Origin: Candidatus Sulfotelmatobacter sp.
GTDB taxonomy: Bacteria; Acidobacteriota; Terriglobia; Terriglobales; SbA1
Assembly: GCA_030151135.1 (NCBI GenBank)
Contig: JASLEQ010000350.1
Coordinates: 1-8,620, forward strand
Direction of reading: 5' to 3'
DNA length: 8,620 nt
Under the pieces are notes generated by a model. That model saw only the letters and a list, made by a program, of their open reading frames with translations. It was not told the origin of the DNA and made no database searches. The translations under genes were made by a program, and so were the position numbers. Each line of letters begins with the position of its first letter. The stretch's first letter is position 1. This document shows positions 1-5,809 of this stretch, in pieces.

Positions 1-188
1 AAATTGCCGACCTGGCTTCGCGCGTGAGAGCGTTCGTGGTTCCCGAACTCAATCTTGGACAAATGGTGCGCGAGGTGGAACGTGCGGCCGGCGGAAATGC
101 AAAGACATTTGCCGTTCCGCATGCTGGAGGCGGTGTCCACAACCCGGAAGAGATTTTGAAAGCGATCGTGGAGGCAAGCCGATGCTGA
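1..188 (+). CDS. korA: 2-oxoacid:ferredoxin oxidoreductase alpha subunit, C-terminal end (partial)
   Basis: This is the last 61 or so codons of a gene that begins before the window, read in the frame whose codons start at positions 3, 6, 9 and so on, and ending at TGA 186-188. The visible protein contains VVPELNLGQMVREVERA followed by a tail with HNPEEILKAIVEASRC. The PELN-GQM segment is typical of the C-terminal domain of KorA/PorA-type alpha subunits, just before the end of the protein. The alpha subunit helps form the thiamine-diphosphate active site with KorB, and the complex oxidatively decarboxylates a 2-oxoacid to an acyl-CoA while reducing ferredoxin. The stop codon overlaps the korB start by 7 nt, so korA and korB are surely one operon. 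The substrate (2-oxoglutarate versus another 2-oxoacid) cannot be decided from this fragment; the kor name rests on the separate A-B-C subunit order. Confidence 0.87.
   Translation, partial: IADLASRVRAFVVPELNLGQMVREVERAAGGNAKTFAVPHAGGGVHNPEEILKAIVEASRC
170..174 (+). promoter_or_regulatory. Shine-Dalgarno sequence of korB
   Basis: GGAGG lies inside the last codons of korA, 7 nt before ATG 182. It fixes the korB start and supports translational coupling with korA, because the korA stop (186-188) lies just after the korB start. Confidence 0.75.
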
Positions 189-1075
189 ACGTGATCGACG
201 ATACGGCGAATCCGGTGGAGCAGTTTCTGCGAACGGACCGCATGCCGCACATCTGGTGTCCGGGATGCGGAATTGGCACGACTGTAAATTCTTTCGCGCG
301 CGCCTTGATTGAATCGAAAATCGATTTGGACTCGCTGGCGCTGGTTTCCGGCATTGGCTGCACTGGACGCGTCGCGGGGTACGTGAAGCTCGATTCATTT
401 CACACGACACACGGCCGCGCAATTCCGTTCGCAACCGGGTTGAAGCTGGCGAACCCGAAGCTGAACGTCGTGGTCTACTCCGGCGATGGGGATCTGTCGG
501 CGATCGGCGGCAATCATCTGATCCATGCGGCGCGGCGCAACATCGACTTGAAGGTCATCTGCGTGAACAACCTGATCTATGCGATGACCGGCGGACAGAC
601 CGCGCCGACGACTCCAGGCCATGCCACGACCTCGACGAATCCTTACGGGACCTTCGAGCCGGCGTTCAACTTGCCCCACCTGGTTGAGGCGGCAGGCGCA
701 GTGTATGTGGCGCGCTGGACGACCTTCCATGTGCGACAGCTGGCGCGGTCGATTAGCGAGGCATTTGCCAAGAAGGGATTTTCGTTTATTGAAGTGATCT
801 CGCCGTGTCCAACGTTGTATCAGCGGCGCAACAAGATGGGCGATGGACTCGATACGATGAAGTACTACAAAGAAAAGAGCAAGGTGAAGCACGGCGCGCC
901 CACGAGTGAGGTGGGACTGACGTTGAACGGCGAGATCGTGGTGGGGAAATTTGTGGATCGCGACCGGCCTGACTACCAGACGATGATGCGGTCGCAGTAC
1001 GTGGAATCTCTCGGAGAACGCTACATCGAAGTCACGGGAGATGCGACGCCGGAAATGGAGTGCTCATGCGGGTAA
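182..1075 (+). CDS. korB: 2-oxoacid:ferredoxin oxidoreductase beta subunit (thiamine diphosphate and Fe-S binding)
   Basis: This 297-residue protein is the catalytic beta subunit, which binds thiamine diphosphate and one [4Fe-4S] cluster and passes electrons to ferredoxin; it acts in the cytoplasm. The four expected cluster cysteines are visible: C26 and C29 in WCPGCG, C60 in GIGCTGR and C209 in SPCPT. Their spacing matches archaeal and bacterial 2-oxoacid:ferredoxin oxidoreductases. The diphosphate/Mg site is GDGD at 101-104 followed by NNLIYAMTGGQ at 129-139. Length is normal for the family. The start at ATG 182 has GGAGG 7 nt upstream and overlaps the end of korA. Its last codons supply the ribosome binding site of korC and the two genes overlap by 10 nt. 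The extreme C-terminus ends in an extra C-x-C-G that I do not connect with the conserved cluster. Family assignment is very safe; 2-oxoglutarate as the substrate is an inference. Confidence 0.95.
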   Translation: MLNVIDDTANPVEQFLRTDRMPHIWCPGCGIGTTVNSFARALIESKIDLDSLALVSGIGCTGRVAGYVKLDSFHTTHGRAIPFATGLKLANPKLNVVVYSGDGDLSAIGGNHLIHAARRNIDLKVICVNNLIYAMTGGQTAPTTPGHATTSTNPYGTFEPAFNLPHLVEAAGAVYVARWTTFHVRQLARSISEAFAKKGFSFIEVISPCPTLYQRRNKMGDGLDTMKYYKEKSKVKHGAPTSEVGLTLNGEIVVGKFVDRDRPDYQTMMRSQYVESLGERYIEVTGDATPEMECSCG

Positions 1076-1653
1076 CAGAGATTCGTATCGCAGGCTTTGG
1101 AGGCCAGGGAGTCATACTGTCGGCGATTGTGCTGGGCAAGGCGGCGTCGATTTACGAGAACGGCTTTGCCACGATGACACAGAATTTTGGGCCGGAAGCG
1201 CGCGGGGGCGCTTGCAGCGCGCAACTCGTTATTTCGAACTCTCCGGTGCTTTACCCGTACACGACACAGCCCGACATCATGGTGATCATGTCGCAGGAAG
1301 CGTACAACCGCTTTGCGAATGACTTGAAGCCTGGCGGAATGTTGATCATTGAAGAAGACCTGGTGCGCGTGTCCAATCTCAACCGCGATAAACAAATTTA
1401 CGCGATTCCTGCAACGCGCTTTGCCGAAGAACTTGGAAAGCGCATGGTGCTCAATTCGGTGATGGTGGGATTTTTTACGGCGGTGACGAACTTGCTCAGC
1501 GCGGATGCGGTGCGCAAAGCTGTATCGGATTCGGTTCCGCCCAGCTTCCGTGAATTGAACCTCAAAGCTTTTGAAAAGGGGTATCAATACGGTCTGACGA
1601 CGCAGGCCGGAGCTCCGCCGGAACTGGAAGAAGTTGGCTACGAGAAGGAATAG
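1066..1653 (+). CDS. korC: 2-oxoacid:ferredoxin oxidoreductase gamma subunit
   Basis: This 195-residue protein is the gamma subunit (POR/KOR catalytic-domain family) that completes the KorABC complex. The N-terminus carries the glycine-rich GFGGQGV motif at about residues 10-16, and QNFGPEARGGACSA near 40-53 is the strongly conserved segment of this family. I chose ATG 1066 because GGAG at 1057-1060 lies 5 nt upstream; a GTG at 1060 in the same frame would add two residues but would sit on that site. The gene overlaps the end of korB by 10 nt. In many bacteria the gamma domain is fused to the front of KorA; here it is a separate protein encoded last. No ferredoxin-like delta subunit follows; the next gene is convergent. 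The low-GC stretches and repeats found elsewhere in gaps are absent here. Confidence 0.95.
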   Translation: MRVTEIRIAGFGGQGVILSAIVLGKAASIYENGFATMTQNFGPEARGGACSAQLVISNSPVLYPYTTQPDIMVIMSQEAYNRFANDLKPGGMLIIEEDLVRVSNLNRDKQIYAIPATRFAEELGKRMVLNSVMVGFFTAVTNLLSADAVRKAVSDSVPPSFRELNLKAFEKGYQYGLTTQAGAPPELEEVGYEKE

Positions 1654-1678
1654 CGGGGTTGGAGGCGGAATAGCGGGG
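1647..1678. repeat. 12-bp direct repeat at the end of korC
   Basis: GGAATAGCGGGG occurs at 1647-1658 and again at 1667-1678, a 20-bp step. The first copy contains the korC stop codon TAG (1651-1653). It looks like a small local duplication of the gene end; I see no function in it. Confidence 0.7.
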
Positions 1679-1695
1679 CAGAGACGCAACTCTGC
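1678..1695. terminator. Possible terminator hairpin between convergent genes
   Basis: GCAGAG (1678-1683) pairs with CTCTGC (1690-1695) around a 6-nt loop, between the stop codons of korC and the SRPBCC gene. On the plus strand it is followed by TGTTTG, only weakly T-rich, and on the minus strand there is no T-run. It is therefore a weak candidate for ending korC, with less support for the minus-strand operon. Confidence 0.4.
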
Positions 1696-1706
1696 TGTTT
1701 GCTGGT

Positions 1707-2237
1707 TCATTCCTTCTCTGCAGCAGACTTCAGATTAGCCAGGCCGCTTTCGAAGTGCTTGCCCATCATTTTGTCCATGCTCACGAATACGCCCATCAAC
1801 TTCATGAAATAAAGATTCTGTCCCTGCCAATTCCAAGTGACAACCGTTCCGTTGCCTGACGGGGCGAGCGAAAAGGCATTCAGGTTATGCGATGCAAACG
1901 GCTTCAGGAAGTCGACCTTGACGGCGACATACTCCGAAGGCCTGGACTCAGCGATCAACATCCTTCCTTTCCCCGAGCGGCCGCGGCTGTCCCAGTCGCA
2001 GGATGCTCCGACTCCCGTTGTGGGCCCGCCATAGACGCGAGTCACTGTCGGATCTTCGCGTTCCTCCCGATTCCAGTCTTCCCATCGATGCAGATCATTG
2101 ATCAGGGCAAAGATTTTCTCGCGATGAGCGTTGATGGTGATAGCCCGCTGCACCGATAGCGTGTTCGGCTTGCTGGCAGCGATCAGAAGAATAGCGACTA
2201 TGAGAATCAAAAGGGCAGCGGCAATTTTGAGGATCAT
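1707..2237 (-). CDS. Membrane-anchored SRPBCC (START-like / polyketide cyclase-like) protein
   Basis: This 176-residue protein starts at ATG 2237, with AGAGGA 5 nt upstream. Residues 2-21 form one uncleaved-looking hydrophobic helix (ILKIAAALLILIVAILLIAA), followed by a soluble domain from about residue 28 to 170. That domain begins with RAITINAHREKIFALINDLHRWEDWN, the strand-helix opening typical of SRPBCC/AHSA1-like proteins in which a substrate enters the cavity, and ends in a long helix containing MDKMMGKHFESGLANLK. SRPBCC domains bind hydrophobic ligands in a deep pocket; the ligand here is unknown and no catalytic residue can be named. The orientation of the domain (outside or inside the membrane) is not settled by the sequence. 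It lies 43 nt after the glycosyltransferase gene on the same strand and probably shares its transcript, which hints at a role near the envelope. Confidence 0.85.
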   Translation of the reverse strand: MILKIAAALLILIVAILLIAASKPNTLSVQRAITINAHREKIFALINDLHRWEDWNREEREDPTVTRVYGGPTTGVGASCDWDSRGRSGKGRMLIAESRPSEYVAVKVDFLKPFASHNLNAFSLAPSGNGTVVTWNWQGQNLYFMKLMGVFVSMDKMMGKHFESGLANLKSAAEKE

Positions 2238-2280
2238 AGAGTTCCTCTACATCTCTGTCGGGCCAGCGCTCCGGTCGAGA

Positions 2281-3894
2281 TTACTTAACGGGAGTCGCCG
2301 CGACCCAATAATAGTCGAGATTTTGTGGCGCGTAGTGGCCGAGCAAGGAAACATGGCGTCCAGCGGTCTGCTTGGCTACATTGTCCATCCAGGTAGCGGG
2401 TGCGACCAGCAAGTGCTCTCCGGCCGGAATATCCCCTGCCTCATAGCGCGCGACCACCTGGTTCCGGTAAAAAGCCAAGCCGTACTCGATTTCACGCGAT
2501 GCTCCGAAGACCGCTATTGGCAGCCGGTGGGTTTCCAGGCTCGCGAGTTCGATGGATAGCGGGCGAGCCGAAAGCTTTTGATCGACGGCCACTGTTCCCA
2601 TCTTGAGAACGGCCGCAACCGTGATGACCACAGAAATCAGCGTGACGAAACGAAGCATGCGCAGACCCGTTCGAAACAGCGTCAGCGCGATGCCGACGAA
2701 AAAGACGGCCGTCACTGCCGACGCGAAAAGTAGTGGGCGTCCCAGAGGCATACGACGTTGGGCAACAAGGTAGCCGATCAGGATAGCGGGAAGGATCGGA
2801 GCGGCCGCGATGAAGGCATGACAGAGTGCCAGCCATTTTGAAGTCGATGTGTTTACCTCAAAGTGCTGCCGCAGGTATTCCCCGAGAAGTATCGCGCCGG
2901 CGGGGATGGCGGGAAGAATGTAGCCGGGCAGCTTCGACTGCGAAAGGGAAAAGAACACGATCGGGACAAACAGCCAGCAGCAGAGGAACACGCGAAACTG
3001 CAGTTCGAGGTCGGACTCGCGAGCACTCGTGGTTCGTTCACTCCACCAGGTTCGCAGGGATTCGACCAAAGCCGCGCAAACGAATACGATCCACGGAATC
3101 AGTGCCAGCACCGCGACTGGAAGGTAGTACCAGAAGGGTTCCGGATGATGGTAGAGATTACTCGAGAAACGCGCGAGGTTGTGCTCAAGAATGAATTCGT
3201 GAAAGAACTCGGGGTTGGCCAGCTGCACGGCGAGATACCAGGGAAGCGAGATGAGAAGAAACAAAACGATTCCGGGAATCCATAGTGATTGCAGGATCAA
3301 CCGCCAGTCGCGGAATGCAGCGGCGAAGGCGGCGATAACGATCGCGGCAAGAAATGGCGCTACCGGGCCCTTGGCGAGCATTCCAAAAGCCATGAAGGCG
3401 TAGAAGGCGGCGAGATAGATTTTGCGACCGCTCTCGCGCCAAGCCCACCATGCCAACATTCCGATTCCGAAGGCCGCGGTGAGAGGCATGTCCATTGAAG
3501 CGGCGCGAGCATAGCCGATAATTCCCGCACAGGATGCAGCGATCAGGGCCGCATCGACTTCGACTCCTCGACGTAATTTTCGAAAGAAGAGATAGATCGC
3601 GATGATTAAGAGCGTTGCATCGAATGCTGAGGGAATGCGCGCCGCCGTATCACTGACACCAACGATGGAATAGATGATCATTGCCTGCCAGTAATACAGC
3701 GGAGGTTTCTCGAGCCAAGGGTGGCCGCCGAGGACGGGCGTGACCCAATCATGACGATCGAGCATTTCGCGGGCGACCTGCGCATAGCGGGGCTCGTCGG
3801 CTCCAATGAGGCCGAATTGCCCGAGTCCGTAAAAGAAAAGGAAGGCGCAGAAACCGGCAAGCAGCAGGATGTCGGTGCGCGTGCGGTTCGTCAT
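2281..3894 (-). CDS. ArnT-like family 39 glycosyltransferase (GT-C fold, integral membrane)
   Basis: This 537-residue polytopic membrane protein belongs to the PMT_2/ArnT superfamily, which moves a sugar from a polyprenyl-phosphate carrier onto a lipid or protein on the outer face of the inner membrane. After the first hydrophobic helix (about residues 9-30) comes the signature loop GADEPRYAQVAREML with the acidic pair D33-E34. It is followed by WLEKPPLYYW at 60-69, also a hallmark of ArnT-type enzymes. About a dozen hydrophobic helices follow to near residue 450, then a soluble C-terminal domain of about 85 residues. The length is close to ArnT (about 550). The acceptor is unknown: aminoarabinose transfer to lipid A should not be assumed because no other arn gene is present. 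ATG 3894 is forced by an in-frame TAA at 3904-3906. No Shine-Dalgarno is visible, and a repeat element ends 3 nt upstream of the ATG. It is followed by the SRPBCC gene. Confidence 0.93.
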   Translation of the reverse strand: MTNRTRTDILLLAGFCAFLFFYGLGQFGLIGADEPRYAQVAREMLDRHDWVTPVLGGHPWLEKPPLYYWQAMIIYSIVGVSDTAARIPSAFDATLLIIAIYLFFRKLRRGVEVDAALIAASCAGIIGYARAASMDMPLTAAFGIGMLAWWAWRESGRKIYLAAFYAFMAFGMLAKGPVAPFLAAIVIAAFAAAFRDWRLILQSLWIPGIVLFLLISLPWYLAVQLANPEFFHEFILEHNLARFSSNLYHHPEPFWYYLPVAVLALIPWIVFVCAALVESLRTWWSERTTSARESDLELQFRVFLCCWLFVPIVFFSLSQSKLPGYILPAIPAGAILLGEYLRQHFEVNTSTSKWLALCHAFIAAAPILPAILIGYLVAQRRMPLGRPLLFASAVTAVFFVGIALTLFRTGLRMLRFVTLISVVITVAAVLKMGTVAVDQKLSARPLSIELASLETHRLPIAVFGASREIEYGLAFYRNQVVARYEAGDIPAGEHLLVAPATWMDNVAKQTAGRHVSLLGHYAPQNLDYYWVAATPVK

Positions 3895-3897
3895 GAG

Positions 3898-3994
3898 GGG
3901 ATTTTAGATTGCAGATCCGAGGTTGCAGATTGAAATTCGACGATTGCAGAAACGTTGTTCCGTCCGCAAGCTGCAATCCTCAATCCAAAATCCC
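3898..3994. repeat. 97-bp heptad-phased inverted-repeat element (GATTGCA type)
   Basis: The ends are inverted copies: GGGATTTTAGATTG at 3898-3911 and, read on the other strand, GGGATTTTGGATTG at 3994-3981, matching at 13 of 14 positions. Between them lie degenerate 7-nt units in one continuous phase counted from 3907. GATTGCA occurs at 3907 and 3942, GGTTGCA at 3921 and GATTGAA at 3928. In the right half the complementary form appears as TCCGCAA at 3963, GCTGCAA at 3970 and TCCTCAA at 3977. The element fills most of the 113-nt gap between nrnA and the glycosyltransferase gene. It encodes no protein. I interpret it as a decayed intergenic repeat able to fold into a long imperfect hairpin; its origin is unknown. 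Confidence 0.75.
3901..3906 (-). promoter_or_regulatory. Possible -10 box for a leaderless glycosyltransferase transcript
   Basis: On the minus strand TAAAAT lies 6 nt before ATG 3894, which would place transcription initiation at or next to the start codon. CTGCAA 16 nt further upstream is a poor -35 match. The idea explains the missing Shine-Dalgarno sequence, but the box lies in the end of a repeat element and could be chance. Confidence 0.3.
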
Positions 3995-4007
3995 TTGCCT
4001 GCAATTT

Positions 4008-4982
4008 CTATTGCACCGACGGGCCGCGGCCTACCTGGAAAATGACCGCGCGCACGGCGTCGGCCAATGGGCCGTCCACCGAGCAACCGCTGGCGCACTC
4101 ATGGCCGCCGCCACCAAAGTTTTCGGCGACGCGAGCGACATCAACCTTGCCTTTGCTCCGCAGGCTAACCCGATAGCGGCCGTCCGGCATCTCCCGGAAG
4201 AATGCGGCGACTTCGACTCCGCCGATCGAGAGAACATAGTTGACGAGGCCTTCGCAATCTTCTTCGAGCGCGCCACAACGTTCCATTTGTTTGCGCGTCA
4301 CCCAGCAATAGCCAATATGGCCTTCGCGATGCAGGTTCCGCAGCGCTTCGCCGAGGAGCCTAAGTTTGGCCTCGGAATGCGCGAAATAGATTCCCCGGGC
4401 ACAATGGGCCGGATCGGCGCCGGCGAGGGTAAGTTCCCGGGCGAGCGCGAAAGTGTTCTCGTTCGTGCCCTGGAACATGAAAGAGCCGGTATCGGTCATC
4501 AAAGCGGTGTAAAGACAGGTTGCAATTTCCGGCGAAAATTTCACGCCTGCTTCGCGAGTCAGGCGGAAAATCATTTCTGCCGTAGCCACCGCGTGGGGAT
4601 CAATCCAATTCACGTGTGCGAAAGGACGCCCGCTGACGTGATGGTCGATGCTAATGAGGAAGCGATCTTCGAGTCCCTGCAGCCGCGTCCGGTGGATGCT
4701 GTCGCATTCCAGGATAATGGCAGCTTCGTAGCTGCCCATGACTCGGTCGGACTGGACGACCTGGTCTGCGAACGGAAGCGAGCGATAGATGCGGGGGACG
4801 CCATCATGCAGCACGACGTCGGCCTGCTTTCCCATGGAGCGGAGCGCCAGGCAGAAAGCCAGAGCGGAACCGACGGCGTCACCGTCGGGCCGGGCATGCG
4901 AGGTCAGCACGAAGCGCTCGTGCTGGGCGATGTGCCGGAGGACATCATCGAGATGGTCGCTATGCCTGGTTTGCACTGGCAT
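4008..4982 (-). CDS. nrnA: DHH/DHHA1 phosphoesterase, NrnA-like nanoRNase / pAp phosphatase
   Basis: This 324-residue protein has the full NrnA layout. The DHH domain shows H29-x3-D33-x-D35 in SHARPDGDAVGS, D94 in ILECDS, D113-H114-H115 in SIDHHVSG and D164 in TDTGSF, which together bind the catalytic metal ions. The DHHA1 domain carries GGGGHECASG at 290-299, the substrate-binding glycine-rich loop. NrnA proteins degrade 2-5 nt RNA and often dephosphorylate 3'-phosphoadenosine 5'-phosphate in the cytoplasm. The open frame runs on to a TTG at 5030, but that lies deep in rbfA. I use ATG 4982, overlapping the rbfA end by 23 nt; GTG 4976, with AAGGA 5 nt upstream, is an equally good alternative and would remove two residues. 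Placement after rbfA is a classic arrangement. The exact substrate preference is inferred from the family. Confidence 0.92.
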   Translation of the reverse strand: MPVQTRHSDHLDDVLRHIAQHERFVLTSHARPDGDAVGSALAFCLALRSMGKQADVVLHDGVPRIYRSLPFADQVVQSDRVMGSYEAAIILECDSIHRTRLQGLEDRFLISIDHHVSGRPFAHVNWIDPHAVATAEMIFRLTREAGVKFSPEIATCLYTALMTDTGSFMFQGTNENTFALARELTLAGADPAHCARGIYFAHSEAKLRLLGEALRNLHREGHIGYCWVTRKQMERCGALEEDCEGLVNYVLSIGGVEVAAFFREMPDGRYRVSLRSKGKVDVARVAENFGGGGHECASGCSVDGPLADAVRAVIFQVGRGPSVQ

Positions 4983-5355
4983 CCTTGCGCTGCTTGTTTC
5001 TTTTCCTTGCCCGCTGCAGCAACTGTTCAACTCGCGCCTTGTCCTGCTCTCCGCGATCGAGTCGGAAAATCAATTCCGGGGCGCGGCGAATGCGCAACCG
5101 CTCTACCAGCTCGTGGCGGATATATTCACGAGCGGCTTCAAGGCCTTCGATGCTACGGTCAGCCTCGGCATCGTCACCCTCGACATTGACCCAGACTTCC
5201 GCGGAGCGTCCGTCGTCAGCAACATGCACCGCAGTCACACTCACCAGGCCTATCCGAGGATCCGCCAGCTCGCCCTCTACCAGCGTTTCGATTTCCTCGC
5301 GTAAAGCCTCGCCCACGCGACCACGATGATGCTTGAGCCCGCGCTTCTCCAACAC
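4960..5355 (-). CDS. rbfA: 30S ribosome-binding factor A
   Basis: This 131-residue protein is RbfA, which binds the immature small ribosomal subunit near the 5' end of 16S rRNA and is needed for late 30S maturation and cold adaptation. The family pattern is clear: an N-terminal helix with RVGEALREEIETLVEGELADPRIG interrupted only by usual substitutions, the central strand VSVTAVHVADDGRSAEVWVNV, and LRIRRAPELIFRLD, the conserved LR-x-x-P-x-L-x-F-x-x-D strand of the KH-like fold. The C-terminal tail is basic and lysine/arginine-rich. The start is GTG 5355 with GAGG ending 4 nt upstream; TTG 5352 is the next possibility. It overlaps the nrnA start and lies 154 nt after ylxP, a wider gap than elsewhere in the cluster. 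Length is normal. Confidence 0.96.
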   Translation of the reverse strand: MLEKRGLKHHRGRVGEALREEIETLVEGELADPRIGLVSVTAVHVADDGRSAEVWVNVEGDDAEADRSIEGLEAAREYIRHELVERLRIRRAPELIFRLDRGEQDKARVEQLLQRARKRNKQRKDASANQA

Positions 5356-5509
5356 TGCACCTCAGGTAAAACGGTTGAGAATATCAGAAAAAGGGTTGCA
5401 CGTGTTGCACCGGCCTGCCGCCATTGTGCACCGGGGCGGGCAAGGCTTTATAAGTACGGAAGTAACAGCAGGTTAGCGATCTTCAACAGGCGCCAGAGTG
5501 ATCCGGCAT
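5356..5509 (-). other. ylxP-rbfA intergenic region with TGCAC repeats
   Basis: This 154-nt gap holds no gene. On the plus strand TTGCAC occurs at 5396-5401 and 5405-5410 and GTGCAC at 5426-5431, with the last two followed by the same CGG, so TGCACCGG appears twice. No heptad phase or strong T-run hairpin was found. The repeats could be binding sites for a regulator or a remnant of duplication; I cannot tell which. Confidence 0.5.
5378..5386 (-). promoter_or_regulatory. Possible extended -10 promoter for rbfA
   Basis: TGATATTCT on the minus strand fits the TGn-TATAAT extended -10 form (TATTCT matches four of six bases). It would start a transcript around 5371, giving a short leader with the GAGG ribosome site before GTG 5355. 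No convincing -35 box lies 16-18 nt upstream. Confidence 0.25.
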
Positions 5510-5800
5510 TCAAAAGTATTCGATGAACGTGTCGGCCAGTTCGGCGCCGTGATTGTTTGCGATCCGGGCGGCGGCGCGCTCCACATTTCTCATCAGGCCG
5601 TCCAGGTAAACGCGGGAATGCGAAATGCTGACCACGCCGATGGTGGCACGATTCCAGAGCTCTGCCGCGTCGAGTTCAGCGACAGACACGTTAAAACTCG
5701 TTCGCAGGCGATCTTTGAGACTACGAACAACTTGTCGGCGATCCTTTAGAGATTGAGCGGCTTCGATATAGAGTTCGAGCGTGAGGAACGCGATAGGCAT
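5510..5800 (-). CDS. ylxP: DUF503 / YlxP-like small protein
   Basis: This 96-residue protein has the complete DUF503 pattern: a first strand FLTLELYIEAAQSLKDRRQVV, then RSLKDRLRTSFNVSVAELD, then LWNRATIGVVSIS and a helix ending near residue 80. The SLKD-R-R-x-V and FNVSVAE-D-x-LW segments are the family's hallmarks. YlxP proteins are almost always encoded between infB and rbfA and are suspected to act in translation or ribosome assembly, but no biochemical reaction is firmly assigned. The fold is ferredoxin-like. ATG 5800 is the only reasonable start. There is no visible Shine-Dalgarno, because the upstream 68-nt gap to infB is nearly filled by an inverted-repeat element ending 9 nt from the ATG. 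Length is standard. Confidence 0.93.
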   Translation of the reverse strand: MPIAFLTLELYIEAAQSLKDRRQVVRSLKDRLRTSFNVSVAELDAAELWNRATIGVVSISHSRVYLDGLMRNVERAAARIANNHGAELADTFIEYF

Positions 5801-5809
5801 AAAAGGCGA

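Noticed and set aside
1060..1062. GTG start for korC
   Set aside because: ATG 1066 has GGAG at the right distance, and that site overlaps the GTG itself.
2238..2280. Search for a repeat element in the glycosyltransferase-SRPBCC gap
   Set aside because: The 43-nt gap has no heptad phase or inverted ends; only the SRPBCC ribosome site is visible.
4983..5030. Upstream TTG start for nrnA
   Set aside because: It would extend the overlap with rbfA to 71 nt, adds a non-conserved cysteine/serine-rich tail and has no ribosome site; ATG 4982 or GTG 4976 fits the family length.
3909..5189. Long plus-strand open frame (426 codons) opposite nrnA and the end of rbfA
   Set aside because: It lies antisense to clear NrnA and RbfA coding sequence, shows no recognisable domain, and its N-terminus is made of the repeat element. 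Long antisense frames are common in DNA of this composition.
5447..5452. TATAAA on the minus strand in the ylxP-rbfA gap as a promoter
   Set aside because: No -35-like hexamer at 15-19 nt and no extended -10 TGn; the only TTGAAG is 28 nt away.
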